Assembly (NCBI GenBank): GCA_023412855.1
Contig: JAEZRJ010000013.1
Location: 107,392-171,391 of the forward strand
DNA: 64,000 bases
Source of the DNA: Bacillota bacterium
Lineage (GTDB): Bacteria > Bacillota > Clostridia > Lachnospirales > Lachnospiraceae
Direction of reading: 5' to 3'
Shown here: positions 1-6,923 of the stretch, in pieces
How positions within the stretch are numbered: the stretch's first letter is position 1
Layout of the letters: every line of letters begins with the position of its first letter
Notes under the pieces: model-generated
Database searches by the model: none
What the model was told of the DNA's origin: nothing
Seen by the model: only the letters and a program-made list of their open reading frames with translations
Position numbers and translations under genes: made by a program

Positions 1-147
1 TTACAACTCGTTCGGCCAGCTGCTTATAACGCTATAATCCCCAAACAAAAATATCCTGCCATTGCATCCATAATATCATATTGTTTTGTATAGAAAAGAG
101 TTCTCATTTATTTCAGCAAGCAAATGATATCCGCCTATGCAATACCT

Positions 148-339
148 TCATTGTCCGCTGCGATTTAATAAGAACCCTTTGCCGCGCTGACGTAGATTTT
201 CGCGGCCTTCAAGTTTTTTTCTCATCCAGCCAACAATCAAAGTCGCTGTATGCTTATCTATCCTTCTACCAAACAATTTTATTAAATGGTATAAATGGTG
301 AAAAAAGGTTTTCACATAGCTAGGATAGAGATAAGCCAT
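148..339 (-). CDS. Hypothetical 63-residue ORF after the cupin gene
   Basis: The start ATG shares one base with the TAA stop of the cupin gene (TAATG), an arrangement typical of translational coupling, but no separate ribosome binding site is visible. The product would be basic (GRR, RKKLEGRENLRQR) with an aromatic N-terminus and no recognised domain. It could be a chance frame in decayed DNA: the remaining bases down to position 1 contain only short, interrupted frames in both directions. I recognise nothing in 1-147. Confidence 0.2.
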   Translation of the reverse strand: MAYLYPSYVKTFFHHLYHLIKLFGRRIDKHTATLIVGWMRKKLEGRENLRQRGKGFLLNRSGQ

Positions 340-686
340 TAGACATTTGCATCTGTTGCAAAGGCCTCTGAACCCATTGGTGAAATTGTAACATAAAGGC
401 GCAAAACATCTTCGCCGGTATTGATAACCTGCAAGCTTTCCTGCCCATCAACCTGCATTAACTCGCCCGCTTGCAACGAGGTTTCCTTGCCGTCCGTGAC
501 AACCTTGGCATTGCCCTCCATGACCTGCAGAAAAAGGGTTGATTCCAAATGTGTGTGGCCCGGCAGTATTTCCCCTTTTGCAATGTTTAGAATAAAGGCA
601 ATTACATTATCGTTTTTGAAAATCATCCGCTTTGCGATTTTTCCCTGAGGCTCATGAAAATAATCATTGAAAATAAACTTGTTCAT
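339..686 (-). CDS. Small cupin-domain protein
   Basis: The 115-residue protein is a single cupin barrel. Metal-binding motif 1 is visible as GHTHLESTLFLQVMEG (about residues 42-57), followed by a TDGKETSLQAGELMQVDG strand pair and a second half-motif near LQVINTGEDVLRLYVT. The size fits stand-alone cupins, which act as sensors, isomerases or small dioxygenases. No substrate can be read from sequence. A GAAGGA ribosome binding site precedes the ATG. A perfect palindrome lies 36 bases upstream of the start and suggests control by a dimeric regulator that is not encoded next to the gene. The family call is firm, the function unknown. Confidence 0.75.
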   Translation of the reverse strand: MNKFIFNDYFHEPQGKIAKRMIFKNDNVIAFILNIAKGEILPGHTHLESTLFLQVMEGNAKVVTDGKETSLQAGELMQVDGQESLQVINTGEDVLRLYVTISPMGSEAFATDANV

Positions 687-721
687 AAATAAATCCTTCT
701 TTCATTTAATCTTAAACTTTA

Positions 722-743
722 ATATGCCCCAATTGGGGCATAT
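722..743. promoter_or_regulatory. Perfect 22-bp palindrome, candidate operator
   Basis: The sequence ATATGCCCCAA is followed by its exact reverse complement. It ends 36 bp before the start codon of the minus-strand cupin gene, where an operator would be expected. It has no loop and no T-run, so it does not resemble a terminator. The cognate regulator is not identifiable. Confidence 0.5.
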
Positions 744-869
744 AATAACTAATTTCTTTTCTACAAAATGTTCAAATATTTGGAAGAAAATAACCAAAAC
801 AAATCACAATAAAAAAAGTAGTTCAAGGTTACACATGAAAATCCACCATGGATGATAAGAACAAATTTG

Positions 870-1022
870 TTAAACTGATTGATGAGCGGTATCATCAATT
901 GGAATCTGTTGTCTATCGGTCATGACAACTATTCTCTCATATTCATCTATTATTTCTAATACGTTCAGCTCCGCTCCCTTATGGGAAGGACGTAAAATCG
1001 TCTCTATATATGCTATCAGCAG
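870..1022 (-). pseudogene. Fragment resembling the C-terminus of a YolD-like protein
   Basis: A 50-codon frame without a usable start (it opens right after a TAA with CTG CTG) contains LNVLEIIDEYERIVVMTD and ends with QQIPIDDTAHQSV. This pattern (acidic turn, hydrophobic strand, IPIDD) recalls the C-terminal strands of YolD-like proteins that accompany UmuC-type polymerases. It is probably a remnant; no neighbouring umuC is present. The match is from memory and weak. Confidence 0.25.
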
Positions 1023-1042
1023 TTATATACTGCATAATGAAA

Positions 1043-2803
1043 TTATGTCATTGATACCTTCATTTTTTTAATAACATCTTCCAATGATTCCATCAAAACC
1101 TTTGCCTTCTCAAATTCATTCATTCGAAGCATATTTTGAATTCTGGTTTCTGTCTCTTTTTTCTCCTGCTCCAACAGCAAATAATCTTTGTCCAAATGAT
1201 TGGCATAAATCATCTGCCGGAATTTACGGATACTCATTCTGCGTACAGTATTATTTTCTACCAAAAGTACATAATCCATGCAATTAGCCACGGTATAATA
1301 ATCATGGGACACCATAAGAATCGCTCCTTTATACTCTGAAATTGCCTGTTCCAATGCAATTTGCGCATAAACATCCAAATGCCCTGTCGGTTCATCCAGC
1401 AGCAGGAAGTTGGCTTTTTCTAATGAGAGCACCGCTAATTGAAATAAATCTTTTTCTCCGCCGGATAATTCCCTCACTCTCTGACCAAGAATTTCTCCTT
1501 CAAAACCATATTTTTTCAAATAGTTCTCTATATCATTTTCTCTGACAAACCCTTTTTCTTCGAAGATTTCAAGCAACGTTTTCTCATCGTCATATAATGA
1601 ACCCGTAATCTGAGAAAATATGCTGACCTTTGCATCTTCACTAATCCTGATCGTGTCTTTCTTATTTTCAAAGATATCATATAGCATTGTTGTTTTTCCT
1701 GTTCCATTACTTCCCACAATTGCTATATGCTCTCCATATTTCATTTCAAAATTCACATGCTCTAAAAGCTGCTCATCAAATACAACACTATACTCCGTCA
1801 GCTCCAGAATATTTTCATCGGACACTTCGTCTTCATTTTCCAATTCAAAACAAATCTCCGGCTGTTTGATATCCACAAATGGCGCCTTTGTTTTCCTTGC
1901 TTTCAGCCGGTCCACCAAAGTCTGTCTTGCATGTACGGCTCTTCCAAGGGATGCGTTATCCATTGCCGACGCTTTCGCTCTGGATCTTTCCAGTATTTTA
2001 CTCTGACGGTCAATCTCTTGCTGTTCTGTGGCAGCAGCTTCCTGTAAATCAATCTTCGTAGCAAGAAGTTCATACGTATATTCTGTATAGGTACCGTCAA
2101 ATTCCTGAACATCCATATTTTCCATGTGAAGTATCTTATTAAAGCAATGGTTTAACAAATACCGGTTATGCGTGATAATAAGAAGCGTTCCTTTGTGGGT
2201 ATTAATCAGATCTCTTAACGCATTCAGATATTTAAAGTCCAAAAACACATCCGGTTCATCCATAATAAGGAACCCCGGACTCAACAGCATCTCTTTGATT
2301 ACCTGCACGAGCTTAAACTCTCCTCCGCTCAGACTGCTGATTTTCTGTTCCTCTAACTTTTGCAGATTAGCTAATTTTAATCGCTTCTTAATATTGACTT
2401 CATAAGAATCTCCATCAATCGCATTCCATTCATCCAGTTCTTTTTGATACTCCTCGAAGACTTTTTCCAAATCTGCAGCAGCTTCCATTTCCTTATAAAA
2501 ATCAGATATTTTCTGCTCATGCTTTACAAACTCATCGCTGATATACTGAAACACGGTCATATCTTCTTTTGGATCTAATTGGGAAAATTGACTTACATAT
2601 CCGATTCTGCTTGTGTTTCCAATTACTATTTTCCCATCATACAGATACTCTTCGGGGTGTATCAGTAAATTGAGCAACGTACTTTTTCCTGTACCATTTG
2701 TACCAATCAATGCGCAATGTACATTATCTTCTATTGTAAATGAAACTTTTTTATATAAATCCTTTTGCGGATATGAGTAGGATAAGTTTTGAACCTTAAT
2801 CAT
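1043..2803 (-). CDS. ABC-F family ATPase (ribosome-protection type)
   Basis: The 586-residue protein carries two ABC nucleotide-binding domains and no membrane segment, the layout of ABC-F proteins that bind the ribosome and either protect it from antibiotics or act in translation. Domain 1 has Walker A GTNGTGKST (about residue 34), signature LSGGE and Walker B FLIMDEPDVFLD. Domain 2 has Walker A GSNGTGKTT, signature LSGGE and Walker B FLLLDEPTGHLD. A charged helical linker (about residues 250-310) separates them, and a coiled C-terminal tail follows. Both Walker B glutamates are present, so ATP hydrolysis is expected. The ATG is preceded by AGGAGG. The start overlaps the stop of a truncated MFS gene. 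The family is sure; the antibiotic specificity, if any, cannot be told. Confidence 0.9.
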   Translation of the reverse strand: MIKVQNLSYSYPQKDLYKKVSFTIEDNVHCALIGTNGTGKSTLLNLLIHPEEYLYDGKIVIGNTSRIGYVSQFSQLDPKEDMTVFQYISDEFVKHEQKISDFYKEMEAAADLEKVFEEYQKELDEWNAIDGDSYEVNIKKRLKLANLQKLEEQKISSLSGGEFKLVQVIKEMLLSPGFLIMDEPDVFLDFKYLNALRDLINTHKGTLLIITHNRYLLNHCFNKILHMENMDVQEFDGTYTEYTYELLATKIDLQEAAATEQQEIDRQSKILERSRAKASAMDNASLGRAVHARQTLVDRLKARKTKAPFVDIKQPEICFELENEDEVSDENILELTEYSVVFDEQLLEHVNFEMKYGEHIAIVGSNGTGKTTMLYDIFENKKDTIRISEDAKVSIFSQITGSLYDDEKTLLEIFEEKGFVRENDIENYLKKYGFEGEILGQRVRELSGGEKDLFQLAVLSLEKANFLLLDEPTGHLDVYAQIALEQAISEYKGAILMVSHDYYTVANCMDYVLLVENNTVRRMSIRKFRQMIYANHLDKDYLLLEQEKKETETRIQNMLRMNEFEKAKVLMESLEDVIKKMKVSMT

Positions 2804-3014
2804 AATGACCTCCTATGGCATTTATTTTCAATATAATTTTATATGAGTCTTTCAAATAAAAGCAAAGAATAACCGAACAAATCACCGGCAATGCCACTAT
2901 CCCGGCTCCCCAACTCTCCCTACTGGTTCCGGCAATAATTCCCGCAATCAAAGATTCGATGGCAGCAAGAATAAACCCGCTTTGTGTACTCTCATCTCTA
3001 TATCTGTAATCTCC
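2796..3014 (-). pseudogene. C-terminal fragment of an MFS transporter
   Basis: An open frame of about 72 codons begins right after in-frame stops (TGA TAA) and has no start codon. It encodes a hydrophilic loop (GDYRYRDEST) and two membrane segments (FILAAIESLIAGIIAG and ALPVICSVILCFYL), then ends in a basic tail. This is what the last two helices of a major-facilitator transporter look like. Its TAA lies inside the ABC-F start region, so the two genes were probably once translationally coupled, perhaps as an efflux/resistance pair. The rest of the transporter is missing upstream. Confidence 0.55.
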
Positions 3015-3090
3015 TTATCAGATCCATTTTCTCGCTTTTTAGAATACCATCTTTTAAAAATAACATCAAATCAATATCTTATTCTTTGTT

Positions 3091-4266
3091 TTACATAATT
3101 GTATTTTGAAAATTTTCTTCCATATCTTCTTTTCGATTCTTACTCAAAATCAGAGAAATAACCCTCCGGTCAAATGCATGGAGCAATGCTGCCAATAAAA
3201 TGGATAATGCATATACCGCTATTATGTAAATAAAATCATCTTTAATCCTGATCTGGTCTCTTAGATATATAATAAATACGTTTTGGATAATATAAAGTTC
3301 AAGTGTAATTTCTCCCAGGAAAGAAAGTATCTTGTTTTTAAATTGAAATTTCATCGTAATTAAGAATAATGTAAGGACCATAACAATAATCATCGGAAGC
3401 TGACAGGATAATGTCTGTATTTTTTCCAAATATCCGGGATGTCCGTCCCATTCTGCCCAATAACCTTTCGTTCTTAACATATTCAATGTCAAGGCATATA
3501 AAACTCCGCTTCCTATCAAGCCTGCAGGAAGGCATATCCAATAAGCTTTTTTAATATTTGTAATCAGTACATCATAATATCTGGCAAATGTCATCCCGAT
3601 AAAAAATACAAAAGTACTGTTATACCACCACTCGCCTCTTAACCATGCACCGCCGCTTTTGGTCTGAACATCATGTCCAAGAAAGAAACTCAGCGTCATA
3701 AACGCAATAATAAATACTCCCATAGAAATATAAGCTGCCTTTTCATTTTTCAGAGTTTTAAACAAAACATAGAATACGATGTATAAAATAAAAATTTCCA
3801 CAACAAACCAAAGCTGCGTATTTAATAAAACCCATCCCGTTAAAGCACTGATTAATTCTGTTCCTGTAAATGTGTCTCCAAATAGCATAGCTGTCAGTAC
3901 AAAAATTGTATTTCCCACATAGAAAGGCACTAAAATTGTGGACAGCCTTTTACGAAGAAAACCTTTTAAATAATCCGGTTTTCTTTTCAGACTCGTATAC
4001 ACTCCGTAGCCCGAACAGAAGAAAAACATTCCGACAAAAAAGACTCCCACATCGCACATTATATTCAATATTCCCTTGTCAAATCTGCCATATTGGGTAA
4101 TCGTCTGTGATAAATGATGCAGGATAATACCAACAGCGCAAAAGCCTTGCAGTCCTTTCATAACGGACAGCGAAAATGCATCCTCATGAAATTCCCCTTT
4201 TCTTTTTCCTTTTGCTCCGGCAAATAATACTGCCAAAAGCACAAATATAAATATTCCAAGCGGCAT
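3091..4266 (-). CDS. Membrane acyltransferase, family 3
   Basis: The 391-residue integral membrane protein has about ten hydrophobic segments. It shows the hallmarks of acyltransferase family 3: the KGLQGFCAVGIILHHLSQ motif near residue 34 with the conserved His, the FFFCSGYGVYTSLKRK segment, and a C-terminal LGEITLELYIIQNVFIIYLRD motif. Members O-acylate cell-surface sugars or peptidoglycan. A strong AGGAGG stands 7 bases before the ATG. The acyl acceptor is unknown. A second member of the same family lies at 57040-58038. The gene is flanked on both sides by fragments of other membrane-protein genes, so the locus has been rearranged. Confidence 0.85.
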   Translation of the reverse strand: MPLGIFIFVLLAVLFAGAKGKRKGEFHEDAFSLSVMKGLQGFCAVGIILHHLSQTITQYGRFDKGILNIMCDVGVFFVGMFFFCSGYGVYTSLKRKPDYLKGFLRKRLSTILVPFYVGNTIFVLTAMLFGDTFTGTELISALTGWVLLNTQLWFVVEIFILYIVFYVLFKTLKNEKAAYISMGVFIIAFMTLSFFLGHDVQTKSGGAWLRGEWWYNSTFVFFIGMTFARYYDVLITNIKKAYWICLPAGLIGSGVLYALTLNMLRTKGYWAEWDGHPGYLEKIQTLSCQLPMIIVMVLTLFLITMKFQFKNKILSFLGEITLELYIIQNVFIIYLRDQIRIKDDFIYIIAVYALSILLAALLHAFDRRVISLILSKNRKEDMEENFQNTIM

Positions 4267-4362
4267 CTATATTTCCTCCTTCTGTTTTTTCGCAAATTCA
4301 GTATTGCGGATACGACCGGCAATAATAATCGCCATGACGAAAATAATAAATAGAAACGGCGG
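4267..4362 (-). pseudogene. Tail of a truncated membrane protein gene
   Basis: A 31-codon frame, opened by an upstream TGA, encodes a hydrophobic stretch (FLFIIFVMAIIIAG) and a charged end (RIRNTEFAKKQKEEI). Its TAG touches the acyltransferase ATG. It could be the end of an upstream cotranscribed membrane protein now lost, or a 22-residue peptide from the internal ATG. I do not recognise a family. Confidence 0.25.
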
Positions 4363-4458
4363 TCAGCGGTCTTGTTCTGTTATCTTCCCACTCATGCTCC
4401 GGCTGGGTATGAGGGACAAAAAATATTTTTAACAATGATTTTCAATATTCCATAATCC

Positions 4459-5307
4459 TTAGGCGGCTTGCGTAACGCCTTTCTTATGCTTATTGATATA
4501 AAGAACCGCGATTAATGCAAAAGCAAAAAGTTGCGCGATCAATGTTCTTGCGATCATCATCTCATCTATTCCCGAATCGGTTGAAATATGAAGCAGATTG
4601 ATAACGGCATTGTTGAAGAAGTGGTCGGCCAGACCAATCCAAATAACGCCTGACATTTCAAACAGCATTCCCCACATCAAGGCGATGCTGCCGGAAAGAA
4701 AAATATAACCAACACTATATAGAACCATAGTTTGGAAAGTCATCGTTCCGTCAAGCCAGCTCCTTATTGGCATCACGATATGCCATATCCCAAAAAGTAA
4801 AGCTGCAGCTGCGTTACTAATGGCGAAACTATACTTCCTTTGAGCAAGCTTGATAAATAAACCGCGGAAAATGCCTTCCTCCATAACAGCATTGATTAAG
4901 TTAAAAATACAAAACAGTATAATACAATATGCCGGCAATGTTGTATTAACACCGATAACCGAAAAGCTACTGAGAAAAAAGGAGAAGGAAGGATTTGCGC
5001 CCTGAGCCGAAAGTATGGCGTACTCCACTCCATATCCGATTATGAAACGAACTGTACCTAACCCTAGCCCCAATAAAATAGGTATGTAAAGTCTTTTAAA
5101 ATCAAAGCCTATCTCTTTCCAGGTCAAATGAATTAACCGCAATACAATGACCAATGCTAGTATTCCGCTCAGTTTATGTACAAAATTTTCATTCAGAATG
5201 GTCTCATCCAACCGAAGCTGTAAAGCCTCAAAAAAGCGTATTACAAAGCAAAAAATAAAGGTCGCCATAATTATCACTTCAGGCTTGCGGTTCTTTTTCG
5301 TTTCCAT
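4459..5307 (-). CDS. CPBP-family intramembrane metalloprotease
   Basis: The protein has about eight membrane segments and the CPBP (Abi/Rce1-like) signature: EEGIFRG (the EExxxR motif), LLFGIWHIV (FxxxH) and a later LADHFFNN histidine. In bacteria these enzymes cleave or modify membrane-anchored peptides, often prenylated proteins or bacteriocin-related substrates. The frame extends upstream to 5361, but GGAAGGA stands 11 bases before the ATG at 5307 (METKK), so I take that start; ATGs at 5319 and 5361 are alternatives. No bacteriocin genes are visible nearby. The protease family is clear, the substrate unknown. Confidence 0.82.
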   Translation of the reverse strand: METKKNRKPEVIIMATFIFCFVIRFFEALQLRLDETILNENFVHKLSGILALVIVLRLIHLTWKEIGFDFKRLYIPILLGLGLGTVRFIIGYGVEYAILSAQGANPSFSFFLSSFSVIGVNTTLPAYCIILFCIFNLINAVMEEGIFRGLFIKLAQRKYSFAISNAAAALLFGIWHIVMPIRSWLDGTMTFQTMVLYSVGYIFLSGSIALMWGMLFEMSGVIWIGLADHFFNNAVINLLHISTDSGIDEMMIARTLIAQLFAFALIAVLYINKHKKGVTQAA

Positions 5308-5504
5308 ATTTATATTCATTCCTTCCGCTTTGCCCAAAGGACAAAACATCATGAAAACCATTGATTGTCTTGGGCTCTTTTTACAACTTTGTATAGAGAA
5401 CCCGATATACTGACCTCCATAATAAATTGTATATTATTATACACTCAACATGCCCAGTTACTGTAATTTTGATATTTTTCTTCGGCCTATCATGATGAGA
5501 CAAA

Positions 5505-6275
5505 CTACGTAAATAAATAACTTGTCATAGACAAGGAACCCATCATGCAGCTATTGTTGTATGTAAATATCTGCTCCTCTTCATCGGAGGCACCAAGTAT
5601 GTATAAAATAGGGTTAAAATGATCCGGCATAGGTACGGCTAATTTTGCTGTTTCTCCCAAGCTCAGATAATTAATGACATTTTCATGATTTCCATTTTCA
5701 ATATTTTTTTTAATAAAATCATCAAACTCATATGCCCAATCAAAACCTTTGTCCTTTATTCCCCAATCAACCATTCCCAGGTTGTGAACAATATTTCCGG
5801 TACCGAACAAAAGGACGCCTTGATTCCTCAGGGATTTTAACTCTTTGCCTATCTGATAATGAACCTCCGGCGGCGCAGAGGCATCTATACTAATCTGGAA
5901 AACGGGAATATCCCTTTCGGGGTACATATGGACCAGAACAGACCATGTACCATGGTCAATACCCCAGGAATTATCGAATACACTTTGTTTACTGATCAAG
6001 TTTTTTGCATTACCCGCAAGTTTCGGATTACCGGGAGCATTATATAAAATCTCATATAACTCTTTAGGAAATCCATACATATCATAAATGGTTTTTGGAT
6101 TTTCCTCATTCATAATCTTTGTACCTTTCGTATACCAATGAGCTGAGATTGATACTATCGACTCAGGCTTAGGTATTTTCTTCGCCATTTCCCTCCAGTT
6201 TCTCGTATAAGGATTATCTTGTATTGCGTTCATAGGCGAACCATGGCCTACAAACATCATCGGCATTTTAGACAT
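5505..6275 (-). CDS. ygiD: 4,5-DOPA-type extradiol dioxygenase (YgiD-like)
   Basis: The 256-residue protein matches the DODA-type extradiol dioxygenase family over its full usual length. N-terminal MFVGHGSPMNAI supplies a metal-binding His, followed by SISAHWYTKG, DHGTWSVLVHMYP and FGTGNIVHNL with the other conserved histidines, and a C-terminal MPDHFNPILYILGA segment. The family opens catechol-type rings using non-haem Fe(II) or Zn and oxygen; in E. coli YgiD acts on L-DOPA. Its role in a probable anaerobe is unclear. The gene stands alone with its own upstream region. Confidence 0.85.
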   Translation of the reverse strand: MSKMPMMFVGHGSPMNAIQDNPYTRNWREMAKKIPKPESIVSISAHWYTKGTKIMNEENPKTIYDMYGFPKELYEILYNAPGNPKLAGNAKNLISKQSVFDNSWGIDHGTWSVLVHMYPERDIPVFQISIDASAPPEVHYQIGKELKSLRNQGVLLFGTGNIVHNLGMVDWGIKDKGFDWAYEFDDFIKKNIENGNHENVINYLSLGETAKLAVPMPDHFNPILYILGASDEEEQIFTYNNSCMMGSLSMTSYLFT

Positions 6276-6466
6276 ATTATCAACTCCCTTTAATTTTATA
6301 TGAATCAGTTAATATTTAATTTTGTGAATATACTATACTTTTCTTATCAGATACAGAAAAAACATTTTCAACTTAATTACCATCAAACAAGTTAATCCCT
6401 TATTTTTAATAAAGTTAATTATAACATGACAATGCCTGTTTATCGATATGTTATTTAATAAAATAA

Positions 6467-6520
6467 AAACTGCTAAGACTAAAATTCTCAGTATATAGAG
6501 AGCTTTAGACTTAGCAGTTT
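6467..6520 (-). terminator. Rho-independent terminator, minus strand
   Basis: A 17-bp inverted repeat with one mismatch (6467-6483 against 6504-6520) is followed, on the minus strand, by TTTTTATTTTATT. It lies 18 bp beyond the stop of the small minus-strand frame at 6538-6705, which suggests that frame is the end of a once-real gene. Confidence 0.65.
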
Positions 6521-6537
6521 CCTATGGAAGACATATT

Positions 6538-6705
6538 CTATATTCCTTCTTTTCTAACTTGATTTTCAAAGCCATTTTCTTTGTACCAGGCAACAACAGA
6601 CGGAAAATCTATTTTTGAATTATCGTTCCTGTATATTTTCCTGAACGTGAAGAACAGCTCAATGCCATAAAGAAGATAATCCGTTGCACCTCTTATCAGG
6701 AGCAT
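6538..6705 (-). CDS. Small 55-residue ORF, possibly a truncated gene
   Basis: The frame starts at an ATG directly after an in-frame TAA and ends 18 bp before a good terminator on the same strand. The product (starts MLLIRGATDYLLYGIELFF, ends VAWYKENGFENQVRKEGI) looks protein-like but I do not recognise it. No clear ribosome binding site is seen, so it is more likely the surviving 3' end of a longer gene. A competing open frame of about 45 codons runs on the plus strand here, ending at a TAG near 6752. The rest of 6276-6923 shows nothing I can name. Confidence 0.35.
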   Translation of the reverse strand: MLLIRGATDYLLYGIELFFTFRKIYRNDNSKIDFPSVVAWYKENGFENQVRKEGI

Positions 6706-6923
6706 TTACGGAAATGGACACAGTATGAAGAAAATGCACTAATAAAAGAATAGTATTTTATAAAAATATAATGTAAACTGAACTTAAATTGGGAAACCGT
6801 ATGAGAATTAAAGAATGAGCGGAAAGTTGGTTTGCTAAAAAGTTCTTCGGAATATAATGTGAATATTAAAAGCAATACAAATAGTAAATAAAAACATTAG
6901 TTTATATTATTAGGGGTTATCGG

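Noticed and set aside
848..925. 25-codon plus-strand frame (starts MDDKNKFVKLIDERYHQLE) divergent from the cupin gene
   Set aside because: It looks like the N-terminus of a regulator cut short, but it has no clear ribosome binding site and overlaps a better minus-strand fragment.
6780..6923. Riboswitch ahead of the hybrid kinase gene
   Set aside because: I could not fit the stretch to any known class or find a stable nested fold.
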